In this document: positions 11,637 to 23,628 of the stretch, one piece after another
Position numbering within the stretch: the first letter of the stretch is position 1
Layout: every line of letters starts with the position of its first letter
Source: Morinoia aosen
Lineage: Eukaryota; Arthropoda; Malacostraca; Amphipoda; Talitridae
Length of the DNA: 64,000 bases
NCBI GenBank assembly: GCA_030386875.1
Contig: CM059572.1
Span: 36,453,732-36,517,731, forward strand
Reading direction: 5' to 3'
Program-made: the position numbers and the translations under genes
Notes under the pieces: model-generated
Told to the model about the DNA's origin: nothing
What the model saw: only the letters and a program-made list of their open reading frames with translations
The model's database searches: none

Positions 11637-11881
11637 CCCCTCAGGGGATACTACTAGTGACTCTATGGGCATTAGTGCTCTCAGGAGGAATGTGTGGCGT
11701 CTCTAGGTAAAAGTTAATTAGGCCTTCCTTTTGTTGAAATAAAATAGGTTGTTTTTCGTTATGCATCATTTTTTCCCCAGTTCTTTGCTGTCCTGTTTTT
11801 CAGCCCCTACTACTTTCTTCTTCATCTTCTATCTTGTTTCAGGAACTTCTTGTTCAACTTGCCGTTTCTATGCACCTTGTA
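11637..11881 (+). repeat. Interspersed repeat family A, 3'-truncated copy
   Basis: Head CCCCTCAGGGGATACTACTA, then GGCATTAGTGCTCTCAGG, GCTGTCCTGTTTTTCAGC, and CGTTTCTATGCACCTTGT, where similarity stops. The A-T-C-rich tail is missing. Confidence 0.65.
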
Positions 11882-12265
11882 GTCCTTAAAAAGCTAGGGA
11901 TCAGCATACAAGGGTTGTCTAGAAGGGGTTGCTAAGTGTGTCTCGAGGTGTGCGCGTCCATTTAGGTAGCACTCTGTTTCCTAGGTTATCTGGAGGTTCG
12001 AACTAGAAATACAAAAATACTGGCGGTTGTGTAATCTTTTGAATCTTTAATGTAGGAAATTATTTCTTCGTCCCATTTTTCGATGCTTTCCGACTTGAAA
12101 ATTTCTCGAATGGCTTTATAGTCTCATTTCGTACTTTTTAAAATTTTTGTTCAGCACCACGCGACCGTTAGTAGGTTAAATACTGCTTTCGCGCTTCAAA
12201 CTTATTACCGTAATGTTGCTGACAAAGTATTCTTGTTTGTAGGTGAAATTTGGTGTACATTACGT
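11882..12265. other. Gene-free stretch
   Basis: No coding exon, RNA gene or repeat family recognised. Confidence 0.4.
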
Positions 12266-12534
12266 CTATCCCATATTTCAGTAGCCAATATTATGATGTA
12301 CAATCATCCAACCACTATTATTTCACACGGCACTGAAATAATTTAAGACATCCGCCTCAAACAATTATCTGTTTAATGACTGCTACTTTGGTATGTTTCA
12401 GTAGCAAATATCAAAGTAGCAGTCATTAACCGATAAATGTTTTTGACGTGGGGTTCCTAAATTATTTTAGTGCCGTGTGAAATACCAGTGGCTTGATGAT
12501 TGTACATCATATTAGCTACTGAAATATGAGATAG
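12266..12534. repeat. Palindromic foldback element, about 270 bases
   Basis: Near-perfect inverted repeat with arms of about 130 bases. CTATCCCATATTTCAGTAGC on the left is mirrored by GCTACTGAAATATGAGATAG on the right, TTTCACACGGCACT by AGTGCCGTGTGAAA, and TTAATGACTGCTACTTTG by CAAAGTAGCAGTCATTAA around the centre near 12400. It has the structure expected of a foldback MITE; the superfamily cannot be told from the ends. Confidence 0.8.
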
Positions 12535-13645
12535 GGATCATCGACATCTCAAGCGCGTTTGGTCCAGCTCGTAAATCATTTCATTTTAGCGACGCCTGTG
12601 CGCACGAGCCTGGAACGAACAAATGAGCGACAACAATCGGGGAAGGACGTGCATGCGAGCGACCTTTTTGCGCTGTTTCTCGCCGTGTGGAAACCCGAAT
12701 GTCGGCAACCCGGTGACGTGACTCGAGAGCGACCGCTTTGTGCCATTGTCACGTCGTGCTGAAGGGCTATGTAGATAGAATTGCTGATTTAACCGAGTCT
12801 CTGTACGTTCTCGCCTCATTTCCATGACTCTACTCATGTGAGTTTATCCGGTGAGGTAGTGTAAAGCGGGTGGATTTTTAAACCTTGACGTTCTGAACAC
12901 CAGAAACCGCTCGCGTATTCCAAATAACGTATATGCATTCCAAAAATATTGAGTCAATTCCAACATGACGGCCAATAGTTGTCAATCAATGCCACGTCGT
13001 ACTTGATACCGTTTTCTCTTTTACATTATGACGACCATGGTAAATTTTTTTAGGAAAATATTTGTTTTGGGTTTGACTATGGTGAATTAGTAACTGACTG
13101 ATTGAAAACAAATACTGAAAAATGCAAACGGAAATAATAATGCCTTCATTGTGAAGAGAACTGCTTACGGCAGAGTGGGACCAGTGTGGAATGAAAAGTA
13201 GCTTCTGACGCGTAGTTGGGTTATCAGCACTCATAGATCAAGATAAGTCGAGTTTCTAAAGCTGAAAGCTTCTCTCTCGTGCATAAGAATTGAATGGTAA
13301 TTGTTCGTGTACCTTGAAATTTGTTCTACCTACTACAATTTGCCCAAATTGATACCTGAACAATTGTTTTTTTCGATGGTAACCCATAACAAATGTGCCT
13401 ATTTTTGACTTACTAATATGCCGTCATAAATTTGCTGCTAGTCTCTCTTTCATTAAATTGTTCGTCTTGTAGTAACAAGTGTTGAAAATAGCTTCTGTAG
13501 GTTGATTTAGGAGAAGTGAACGGGCTAAGTAAAAGAATCATTTTAGTGCTGGTAACGCAATTTGTGTCGGCCAACGTTTGTGTCTGTTCAAAGTACGCTG
13601 CTATTTCTGAATTAAATGATGAGCGCCACTCCATTTAGCTGTTTC
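12535..13645. other. Gene-free stretch with a CpG-richer start
   Basis: Bases 12550-12760 are GC- and CpG-richer than their surroundings (GCGACGCC, GCGAGCGACC, GTGACTCGAGAGCGACCGC) and could be regulatory or an untranslated exon, but no splice sites or frame decide this. The rest is AT-rich without recognisable genes. Confidence 0.35.
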
Positions 13646-13823
13646 TTAACACGTTGCCTGCGGTACGACCCATCGATGGGTCGTTTGGAACATTTTAACA
13701 ATCTTTTAAGATTAATCGTATTTAATGCACCCACTTAATGTTTGGTATTTATAAAATTGCTAGCAATTTATGACTCTAAATTTGAGTTGAATATTGAACT
13801 TCAGTTTAACCCATCGCAGTTAA
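13646..13823 (-). mobile_element. Degraded TTAA-type element related to family C
   Basis: Bounded by TTAA at 13646 and 13820. The left end TTAACACGTTGCCTGCGG resembles the ends of families B and C. The right half shares AATTTGAGTTGAATATTGAA with the copy at 3963-4165. Just inside the left end is a perfect 18-base palindrome, CGACCCATCGATGGGTCG (13666-13683). Confidence 0.5.
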
Positions 13824-14514
13824 TAATGTCCACAACGTCAGACCGAGGCAAAACGTAGTCCGGTAGCCAAGATATTTTACGGCCACTCATTTCGGCCCGT
13901 AGGGGTGCGCGGTGCTGGTGATGGTGTCAGGGAGTAAGCTCACACTTGACCACGGATCTGGTCACGCACAAAATAACGTTTCTTAGCTTTCTTTCGCGTC
14001 GTGGCGACAGGATTGAGCGCATTGCCCTGTGTGTTTACAGGTTCATAAGGTGTGAAAAGGTATTTCATTTGAAAATTTTGACAATCTTCCAAATTATATT
14101 CCTGACGTACGTTTCTTGGAAACGTTTTCCTTAACTTGTTTTTAAAACTTAGAAAGTACTTAATTACCAAGTACACTCGACTCATTGGGTCAGGTTTGTT
14201 CGAGAGTAATTGTGCGGAGACGGTTCGTCAGGTGGTATTAGTAACAGATCGTATCCGCAATGCAGCGCGTGGTAATTATTTTGCCCCGTGTAATTATAAC
14301 TGCAACAAACCGACAAGATTGTCTGCGCATTTGAAAGCATTCGGAGTTTATAAGAAATCTCTTAACAAACTTGACCTTGTAGGTTGAATAAGCTTAAGTT
14401 ACTGATAGACGGGTCTTTAAAAACGTTTAGTTTGAAAGTTACGGACTTGAAATCTCAGGCAAACCTATCTCCTGGCTGCCCAGGTCTCCCGGCGTGACTC
14501 CCATAACTTCTACC
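13824..14514. other. Gene-free stretch
   Basis: The open frame at 14136-14387 ends in a Cys- and His-containing stretch but does not match zinc-finger spacing, so I do not call it a gene. Confidence 0.35.
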
Positions 14515-14735
14515 GGTGCTAGTATAGCGTGAGGTCTGCCGCCATACGTCGCCTACGCAGAGGTACAAATTGTTAGAGAGGTACAAATTGTTAGAGAGGT
14601 ACAAATTGTTCATCGCTAAATTAAGCGTATGTAAATAAGTAACATCCATCAGTAACCTAACCTCACGTTACGCTATAGTACTAGCTAGATCTCATGCTGT
14701 AGTGTGGTAGACCTCACGCTATAGCGACACCCTTC
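14515..14735. repeat. Inverted repeats around three 18-base tandem units
   Basis: An 18-base unit (AGGTACAAATTGTTAGAG) is repeated three times at 14561-14613, the last one incomplete. It is flanked by AGTATAGCGTGAGGT on the left (14521) and by reverse-complement blocks CCTCACGTTACGCTATAGT and ACCTCACGCTATAGCG on the right. It is probably a small foldback element; the family is unknown. Confidence 0.55.
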
Positions 14736-17173
14736 TACGTTTAGGGACATCTAAAGAGTTTAGTGAACAAAACACCAGTCACGTCCGAAGATGAACATGA
14801 TACAGGATTATTGGTGTATGTGCAAGGATTGCTGAAACTCATGGTGATTTCGCACGGGTTCTGCAATCATTCCGCCTGCGTCTCCAAGCTTTCATCCCCG
14901 CAGATATGCGGAATTTCGAACACCTATTGTCACTACAGACATAACTCAGTATTCCGACAAAGTAAACCTAGTCGATTTTTTTTAACAGACGACCCGCCAT
15001 CATTTTTAAATTTTGTTAACTTTCAAACTAAAGATTTTCAAATTCCTCTCCATAATAGTGAATAATCCTTATTTTATTTGTGGAAACCTAAGGTTGAATT
15101 TCGTATGGGCATACGATTTTTTTAGTAAAATTGATGTTTTGAGCACACCAAATGCCGGAAGTTTCTCACGAAGACAAAAATTATCGAGTTATTAACTGAA
15201 TGTATGTACACGAGAACAAGTGTTTAGTGAGAGCAGCGTGTAGTGAGAGATATTTCCTATCTCCCAAGGCCGCCTACAAACTTTGTCCCTGCATACCGGA
15301 CTTAACCTGTCCTTCATGCTATGTTATCCATGGGTTTAGATTCAAACGTTCAAAACATGTTTAGAATTTTATTCTTCGCTTTTAAATTTTCAATAGGTTT
15401 AGATGCAACGTGAACTAACATAAATTATACAGAACACTCCACTTACCTACCTATCCTTATCATTGATTATTCTCCTGTAGTGTTGTGAAGTGGGTATCCA
15501 TTTTAAAAATATTTGGAAATTCATTTTGCTCTAAGTGAAAGGGCTTAAAATTTGAAATCGACGCATGTTTCAAAAAATTGACGTGTGATTCAATTAAATT
15601 CTACCCTTCCTTGTGTTTTCGCATCCAGTTCAAGTTGCGATGAAGCAGTTTTGTCGGATAAGAAGGATGTGGAAGAGTTGGATGGGTTACGTGTCCGAGT
15701 TAACTGGCACCCATTTGAAATTGCGCGTTCGAATGACGAATCATGAAGTTTCTCAATTCCTTCAAAGAAAACATTTTTAATCAAACCTCAAATTTGGTGT
15801 GATGGGTATCTTTGTTCCCAGTAACACTCTGAAAGCGAATAACTATAATTCGGTCCAACAGAATTAATGGTGGGCACAAGTCACTGAATTTAAGCACACT
15901 GTGTTGGTAGCTAAGCCAATACAGCCCATCCTCGAGTCGCACGACACTCATTCAAGCCTCAACTCACATGGATGAAAATTCGTCTCCTATCCCACTTTGC
16001 GACTGGTTACACTCCTTAATAACTTTCGCCGATTTTTTCACCGTAAAGGTTCACACGAGACGCATAACTCTAGGAAATAAGGGTGGTGCGCTGGTGGTAA
16101 GTGAAGGGCATGCCTGTGTGGCAGCATTGATAGAGGTTGCGTAGGCCGCGGCGGCCTTTAGCCTAACGATGCAGGAGGCCCTCGATGTTTTGCCTCCTCT
16201 TGCACGAGTAGGGCGCTGGGCAGCACGAATGTGTCGGGTCTAATTCGCCAATTATCGGCACAGCAGCTGTGCACCGCTCAATCCTTCAGCTCGCTGATAC
16301 GGGTGCAGCTCTGGTCGACTAACATCCGTAGTCCACGTACGCCCGTAACACAAGTTATTACGCGTGAACTACGGGTACAGTCCATGCATCTGTCCTGAGT
16401 AATGATGTCCGCATTAACTAGGGTATTTGTGTCGCTGTTGTCAAGTCGTGCCATGCTACAAATTAGAAATTTTGGAGTACTTGTTAAAATTTTTTGAAGA
16501 GCATATTTTTGTGACTCGTTGCATCACTGCATGTATTTGCATTTAGGTAATATCAGCTTATGTCTTCGATGTCGGTTGTCTTTCAATTTCATACTAAGTT
16601 TTTTTAACTGTAGTTTAAATTTCTATAATTTGCTGTAGAATAAGTGGAGATAGTGTTTGAAGTATTTGGTATTGAAAAGAATCTAGAATTTTGCGTTTCA
16701 TCTTTGTTGTTATGAACTGTGATTAAATTAATTGAATGGCTTTAAAGGTATGTTGATAGGGAGTTAGCAGCAAATTTTGCTTACTGCGTAAGTTCAGAAT
16801 TTTCTGTGGGTTTAATGCACTTAAAGGCAAAGAGTACTCTTCTTAACTTCGAGTATTGAATGTTAAACGCAGAAACGGTAGGAAAGAGTTTTCTTTGTCA
16901 AGGATTTCTTATGTTGAATGATACGTCAGGCCAACAATATTCCATGCTGAACCATCACGTACATTTTTCTTCTTCTAATCTACAGTTGCAAGTAATTAGT
17001 CACTGTGAAACTCTGGGAAAGAAAGCGACAGCGTGATCTGCTAGCGACTTCAGATATGGTTGTTCATTGTAAAGAAAAGTAGATGTCTTGAAAGAAAACA
17101 TGCATATGAAACCCAAGTAAAAATGCATGAGTTATCAGTTTAGGGATGAGAACATCATTTGGGGTATTCACTC
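14736..17173. other. Gene-free stretch
   Basis: 2.4 kb without a supported exon. The block 16080-16400 is GC-richer, but its frames are short on both strands, and I could match it neither to rRNA nor to a known repeat. Confidence 0.35.
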
Positions 17174-17447
17174 ATAACACATTCATCACGTATCCAAGTT
17201 TGTTTACGGTTGGTGTTAGGTTGTAAGTAGCAGAACAGGGAACCCGTCTTCACTGCTCGAATACATTTTTATCCTTCCCAAGAAATACGAAAATACAATT
17301 GCATGATAACATTTCACCTCGTATGATAACAGTTACTCGTTAAAAAGATGGCGAAACAGATGAAGTGTCATTCATTTACTGTATATGAGAACCTGAATTA
17401 GGAATTTATCGAATGGGGCACATGGCGCAATACGTGACGTACTCATT
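17174..17447. mobile_element. TTAA-type miniature element, family B, second copy
   Basis: About 70 percent or better similarity by eye to 2486-2757 in the same orientation, sharing AGTAGCAGAA, AAATACAATTGCATGATAAC, TTTCACCTCGTATG and GCGCAATACGTG. The terminal TTAA motifs have decayed (ATAA on the left, ATTA on the right). Confidence 0.55.
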
Positions 17448-17865
17448 ACAGGCAGCGTGCTACCCAAAGTATTATCGCTCTGAGTCACAATGCTCTGCTG
17501 TGGGCCGGGCGTTGGGAGCGAGCTGACCTCAGATCTAGCGTGCTCTAGATTCGCTTCCAGCGCTGATCTATGAAGAGTAGTCAATAGTTGCACTAGGGTG
17601 AATATGTAAACATTTCTTGCAAGCTGCAGCGAAAGAAATCGGCCAGAGTACGGAGAACTTGGTTGCTTTGGGAATTGAATAGAAGAGGACAAAATGTCCA
17701 GCTAAAGGTCGTTGTATATATATCGAACGTTCCAGAATTCCGGTCATGTTGTGTGGAAAAAACAAGAATAATCTGAGGCTGTTAAAAAATAAAAATGTCC
17801 TCAAATACGAATGTTTGAAAAGCCTCACAAAAGAAAACGAGAAGTTGAAAATAATACTATTAATT

Positions 17866-18130
17866 ATCTCAGCTATGGATAGGTCTTCGGGACTTCTATC
17901 TTCACTGTACTTCTTTCAATTTTTTTGGCCTTCCTCACTATCTTCTGTGTCTTGCCCTCCTCTTAATAACTAAATTACCGTTTCTATGAGTAGGGTATCT
18001 TTTGTTGGGACACACTCCATGCATAGATTTTCCGTTGCCGAACGTCCTTACATAATGGTCCCTTCTTTTGTTTTTTTTTTAAACTGCCATACTTGTGAAC
18101 AAGGGGGAGTCTAAAACTAATTTATTGAAA
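17866..18130 (+). repeat. Interspersed repeat, subfamily A-prime
   Basis: Head ATCTCAGCTATGGATAGG followed by TCTTCGGGACTTCTATCT, a pyrimidine-rich middle, GGGACACACTCCATGCATAG, and the tail CTAAAACTAATTTATTG. Diverged from the copies at 6882 and 48010. Confidence 0.6.
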
Positions 18131-18707
18131 TCAATACTATTAATCATAGCACTAAAAGGAATTACATTCTTTTTCAATGTCTATATTCAACTCGATATTC
18201 TTTTTTCATGCATTTTTAAAAATTTATCCAAAGTATTTGTATCTTTTCAGCAAATATTTTTTCACTGTATTCCCAGAGTTTTGATTCCGTGGAAGGTCAA
18301 AGAATTTCCTTGAAATCTAGGACCCGCGGATTTCTTCCCTCGCAAATTTCGGTTTGTTTTCCTCAGAGCGTATACAGGTAAACGGGAGGTGCAGGTCATG
18401 CCCGGTCGAATTCGTGACATTGGCCCGCCAAAACACTCGTTCGACCGCCTAGTCATTTGTGTAGTCTTCAGTAAAAACTTCTTCACTTTGGTCGGATAGC
18501 GAGGTAATGTCGGGTCATTTTAGAAAGCAACGCAGGAGTAGAGCTCTTAGAAGCGTTCATCTAATTCTAATCTAGTTTCATCTAGTTCTAATTTTAGTCC
18601 AAGTCGTAACACTTTCGTAATTGTTAGTGATATTGTGGTTCATGTTTGAAGCAGTAGGTATATGTTGCTCATTTAGGTACCGGTATATGTGGAACGTTGC
18701 AATTATT
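18131..18707. other. Gene-free stretch
   Basis: No supported exon or repeat. Confidence 0.35.
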
Positions 18708-18915
18708 TCACCCCTTAGGAGGATGCAGCTCTCATATCTCTGAGAATTAACAATCACAGGAGGGAAATGTGCAATCCAGAGCTGATATTTAGGCAAGTCT
18801 TCCTTTTTTTAATAGTATAGGCTTTTTGAACCGTTTTTTCTGTTCAATACTGTCTTGTTTTTTTCAGCACGTATTCTTACCTTCCCTTCTTCTTCAACTT
18901 TTATCATGTTTTTGT
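18708..18915 (+). repeat. Interspersed repeat family A, old 3'-truncated copy
   Basis: Recognisable by CCCCTTAGGAGGATGCAGC, GAGAATTAACAATCACAGG, a TTCCTTTTTTT run and CTTCTTCAACTTTTATC. Similarity ends in the middle of the element. Confidence 0.5.
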
Positions 18916-19209
18916 TTTCTACGTTGTCTAATAAAACTATAATTTTCGGACATTGTGTCATACTTCGGTTACGAAAACAGAGTATAGGGCGTGACATATC
19001 GAGTTCAAAGCGGATGGAATTGTCGAGACAACAATGACGAAGAGTTACTTTCACACCGGTTGACTATTCGTTACGGATCTGCGGTGTTCGCTTTAAAATT
19101 TTCTGAAAAATCGTCCTCGTAGATATCTCTCACACGAGAATATCAGGCTTGTATAGTGCACTGCCTGGGTAGGTGCATTGCGCTCTTTTGTCCTAGCATT
19201 CGTGATGGG

Positions 19210-19709
19210 TTAACACGTTCGCTGCCGCTGTTGCGTCCAGCGGTCTCATGTCAAGTGAGGTTGTAAGTAGCAGAGTTTTAAAAAACGACTTTACTGCTCG
19301 GAAAAAAATTATTTTTCTTAACACTTTGACTGCGGCAACTAAATATTAAGTTCAACACCAAACTCAAATTTAGAGTCAATTGTAGCAAGTTATTTGGGAA
19401 ATATCAAACATGAACTAGATTGTACCTTCATTTAGCTTTGATCAAATATTTATGAAAATTGAGTTTGCGACTACTGGTCGGTCAGCAGCATTATGAAAAT
19501 TACCTCCGTGTACCACCGAAAGCTCATGTCGCAGTCAAAGTGTTAAAAAGTGTAAAAGTGTAATAGCTTACTGTTATTTTACCTCGTATGCTTAAATCTC
19601 TTCTAAAAATACGTTGAAATAATTGAAATGCTGTTCATTCTCATCGATACTTAAGTGAGCAATATGCCTAGTGGTACTCTTATGCCGCAATAGGCAGTCA
19701 AGGTGTTAA
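19210..19709. mobile_element. TTAA-type element, family B, interrupted
   Basis: Left end TTAACACGTTCGCTGCC at 19210; right end, reverse-complemented, TTAACACCTTGACTGCC at 19709. The interior follows the copies at 2486 and 17174 (GTTGTAAGTAGCAGAG, TTTTACCTCGTATG) but is split by a second TTAA element at 19318-19546. Confidence 0.65.
19318..19546 (+). mobile_element. TTAA-type element, family C, nested copy
   Basis: Bounded by TTAA and near-perfect inverted ends: TTAACACTTTGACTGCGGCA on the left, CGCAGTCAAAGTGTTAA on the right. 229 bases, no coding capacity. It sits inside a family B element, showing family B was in place first. Related decayed copies lie at 3963-4165 and 13646-13823. Confidence 0.7.
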
Positions 19710-19846
19710 ATGGACGATTCTAAGATCACATTTAAAACGTGTTCCCCCACTGGGGCATAGGATAGGAAATAGGGATGGATTAGTTTGGCAAATCTTTCCT
19801 ATGATATGGAGGCTGGCGCCTCCAGGGAAGATACTGTTAGGTCACC

Positions 19847-20105
19847 TCAGCTGCAGATAAGCATTCGAAACGTATATCTTTCGTACCCAACGTGCTTCTT
19901 TGGGCTTCTGTAAGTTCTATGTTGTCTCTTTATCTTCTTTTTCGTTTCTATACGCAGGGTATTCGGTGCGAGAACACACCTTGTGTCTGTATTTGTTTTC
20001 TACAGTCCGTATTACTAAATGATCCGTATTGCTAAATGCTAAATTACCTCTCTTCGCTCTCTCGAGGTCGCCATTGTTGTGGCTATAGAGTTTTAAACTA
20101 ATACA
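19847..20105 (+). repeat. Interspersed repeat, subfamily A-prime
   Basis: Head GTCACCTCAGCTGCAGATAA, ATTCGAAACGTATATCTTTC, then CGTTTCTATACGCAGGGTAT, GAGAACACACCTTGTG, and a tail ending AGAGTTTTAAACTAATACAA. It contains a local duplication (CCGTATTACTAAATGATCCG). Confidence 0.6.
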
Positions 20106-22047
20106 ATGGTTAAGCGCGCTCTTGATCTATGCGTTGGACCCGTCTTTGCAACCACTCTATTATCTTGCGCGCTACGGGATTCCTGGTATTAAATTTTTTA
20201 GCCATTAAATTATAAAATCCGTCAATGCGTGCACGTTAAGGCCTGACCATGTTCCGAGCGTCCTCTTTCGTGTTGACTTCACCCCGCTTACAATTTGTTG
20301 TGACTCACACACTTCGCTTTTTATGCGCCCGCGTTATTGATATGACTCAGCCTCACATGCTGTAGGCTATCTCAGCATTGAGGTAAGTTATCACTATTTC
20401 GGCGGTGCAACTTCCACGATGAAACAGGGTGATAATTATTATTTTTTTATGGCTGGAGTCTTAAATCTTTGACTTTCTAAATAAAATGCAATTATAAAGC
20501 CACGATAAATCTTGTAACCTTGCTGGGTTGCCAGATGATGAGTACTCTTCATGGCCACATTTTTACTTGCAACATAAGCAACTTGAAATAATTTTTGTTA
20601 GGAAAAGCTCAGCCTGCCAATTGGCCACCCTGGACGGGAATTGTGTCGGGCAAGTACACCCGAATCGACTTACGTAGCGTACTGTTGTCCTGTGTATACC
20701 CATGCAGTTAGAATGTTTCTTGTGTGACCGTTCTTTTTTACGCGAAGGTGCGGCTGAGCGCGTGCACATTCAGCTGCTAGGTCTCTGTGTGCCGATAGTT
20801 GTTCAGGTTTGTACTTTCTTTTGCCTCTCGTTCAACCGGAGTGACTCGATACACAGTATAAAGCCTCTCCTTTTATATGTTTTGTTCACAACTAATCCTT
20901 ACATAGTTCATAGATGTGGGGGATTTTTTATAGATAAAAGGATGAGGATGTCATAATTATTGCAAGTTTGAGGTTGCTTCCTAGATGACAGGTGGACGTG
21001 GAACCGCGCATCGTCATGTATTTATGTCACTAAGATAGACTCGCTTAAAAACATCAATGGGTATTTCGTAATGACAATATATGGTCTTCCTAATGCATAA
21101 GACTGTGATAATTCGTGTCATAGTTGATGAATAATATTTACGCTGAGGCTTTAGTGAATAGTGCGCATAGTCAGTTGCACTAACTGTTTCAACACGACGC
21201 AAGAATATTCACAATATCCAGCAAAGTTCATGACGATATGTATAAAAGACATAGGTCTTAGATATCGTTTTCCTTTCGCGTGTCTTATGCCTGTAACCAA
21301 TAGAATCGGATCATTCAGCCCATAAACTTTTTGTGTTTTCTTATGAGCACAAAAGCTCTGTCCAGGCGCTTTCGTGAATATAGGAGTTGAGTATAGATTC
21401 TGATGGATCAATTGGCACCGGTCAGTATCATATTTGAGGCTCTGCCTGAGCTGGAAGTTTGCTCAACTGAGCAGACACAGAAGTGAAACCTTGAATTAAC
21501 AAGTAAAATAAATCTGACCTATAAAAATAGGCGCGGAACTGCGTCCTGGTTACATGGGCGTGATGCCTGCAGGTGTGCAGTACTTGTCAGGTGCATTTTT
21601 GAATTTCTCAGTGTGGATTACGTACGAAACTTGCTTGGATCATGTTTTTGTGCAAGCTGCAGTACGCATTCCGCTTCAGCTCGGTACATTTATTTCTGGC
21701 CTGATATATCACTTTACAACTATATCCTCGCAGAGTATTTCCAAATTACTGTGAGTTTGTTAGCTTATACGATAGAATATTACTTATTTTGTGTTGATTT
21801 GTATGGTGTAAAGTATTATTTGTATTGTTAGTGTGTGGTCGTCTTGGCTGTATGTTTTAACTTGTTGTAGGGTCGGATGTTTTGTACATCGTTATGTTAC
21901 ATTTTACTAACACCTTTCCATTAATTTAATGTCTGGTAAATTGTAATTGATTTGTAGATTTCTAAATAAGTGTTATAAATGTTACTGTTATTAAACGGAC
22001 AATTTCAAAATTGTTAACTATTTTCCAAAATATTGTGTTGAGATGTT
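20106..22047. other. Gene-free stretch
   Basis: Nearly 2 kb with no supported exon, RNA gene or known repeat. Confidence 0.35.
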
Positions 22048-22415
22048 CCCTCAGGGGGATACAACTATTGTATCTATGGGAATTAGCGCTCCCAGGGGGA
22101 CTATGTGAGGGCCGGAGCTAAAAGTTAGGTAGGCTTTATTTTTGTTAAAATAAATAGGTTTTTGTTTTGTTACGGACCATCTTTTTTCGGTTCACTGCTG
22201 TCCTGTTTTTCAGCACCTACTACTTTCTTCTTCAACTTTGATCTTCTTTCATGAACTTCTTTCTCATCTCACTGTTTCTGTGTCCTTTCTGCATAGATTC
22301 CACGTTCCCTTAACTTCATACTAAATGGTGCTTTTTTCTTTCCTCTTTGGATCGCCTTTGTTGCGGATAGGGAGGCTTAAACTAACTAATAATCTAATCT
22401 AATCTAATCTAATCT
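22048..22415 (+). repeat. Interspersed repeat family A, full-length copy
   Basis: Head CCCTCAGGGGGATACAACTA with the GATACAA/TTGTATC hairpin, then ATTAGCGCTCCCAGGGGGAC, GGTTCACTGCTGTCCTG, CACCTACTACTTTCTTC, CATACTAAATGGTGC and the tail AATCTAATCTAATCTAATCT. Flanks: GTGTTGAGATGT (22035) before and GTGATGAGATGT (22416) after, a 12-base target duplication with one mismatch. This is strong evidence of retroposition. Confidence 0.85.
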
Positions 22416-22427
22416 GTGATGAGATGT

Positions 22428-23628
22428 GAGCTACCCGATATGCAGGGTATAGAATTGTCCGGAACGATGAGCCGCTAATGTAATTATAGAGCTATTCTTC
22501 GTTTGGCTCAGCCTTTGTGAACTTGGCTCATTTCATTGCCATTCATGCATGAGACTATTGCGAGCACTGAGAGATACGTCGCGTTGTGCAATTTGCTCCT
22601 TTTTATTAGACCACAGTTCTGTGCTGCTCCAATTTAGCTTTCAATAGAGGATTGCATACGCAAACAGGGCTCTGATTTTAATGACACGCATTTTACGTTG
22701 GTCGTCCCTGGGCACAATTACCAGCAAACAACATACACGAGCGAGCTATAGCGGTGGTTGTGTCATCGTGTTACGAAGTATGCAAACCACTAGTCACTAA
22801 CTGGCGCTGTGTGCACATGACGTCAGGCAGGACTCGAGAGCGTGAGCAAGAACCGTCCCTTTGATGATGTTAAGAGCACCCCACTTGCTACTTGCAACTC
22901 TTCAGGCGCTGGCGGCTCTCAGCAACTCCCCGTGTGTTCAGCTGCACTCGCTAGTACTTGCTTCGCTTGACATTTTCGCGTGTGGTCGTTCGATCAGGCT
23001 TTTGCGAGTAGCTTGCGACTTTCGTGAGCACACCTAAGGGTTTGCTAGCGTTTTTTTGAGTATTTTAGAAAATTTGTATTCCAATGTCTTCCAATCTTTT
23101 ATCTTGTGCGGTTCTATGTTATTGGTACTTGTTAGGTGGGAGCCCAGAGTAAATACTGTACTTGCTCGTTTATGGTTGCTTTCCATTAATATTTGAAGCT
23201 ACTTTAATTGTGATGGTAGTTGTAGCATTGCTACTGAGATTCATTTTGATGATAAGAATTATTCTATTAGTTCAGTTAAGTAATTTCAATTACTGAAGCT
23301 GCTGATAACCTAAGCTGCGTTGTGTGTTCAGTCGTATATCTCCAGTGAAAATCCGTTATCTTATCTGGTCTTGATTGTCTTTTCAAGCCTCCACTTCACC
23401 TTACAGCTTCATTTTATGAAAAGAAGATTGCATTCTTTTTCGTCGAGATCCCTGCCCTGTTGGCGCCCGTCTTCACGCTCGTTAAACGTGCACCTTAAAG
23501 AGCGACGCTTCACGCCTTCGCTAGTTACGCATTTGATGTAGCATCATTGAGAGTTTTTCGCTTAATTTTATATTATGAGCGTGCTGGTCGCGGTGGTTCA
23601 GTAAGTTCCCCCACACGTGTTCTCGTTC
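22428..23628. other. Gene-free stretch with a CpG-richer block
   Basis: Bases 22790-23030 are GC-richer (CACTCGCTAGTACTTGCTTC, GTGGTCGTTCGATCAGGC) and could be a promoter or untranslated first exon. Nothing in the sequence decides this and no exon is called. Confidence 0.3.

Noticed and set aside
11930..12010. tRNA-like gene around GGTTCGAACTAG
   Set aside because: The B-box-like string is present, but no matching acceptor stem or cloverleaf could be drawn.
14136..14387. Zinc-finger exon
   Set aside because: Cys and His residues are present but the spacing does not fit a C2H2, BED or THAP finger, and no splice context supports it.
16080..16400. Ribosomal RNA fragment
   Set aside because: GC-rich and superficially similar in texture, but no stretch matches conserved 18S or 28S sequence I know.
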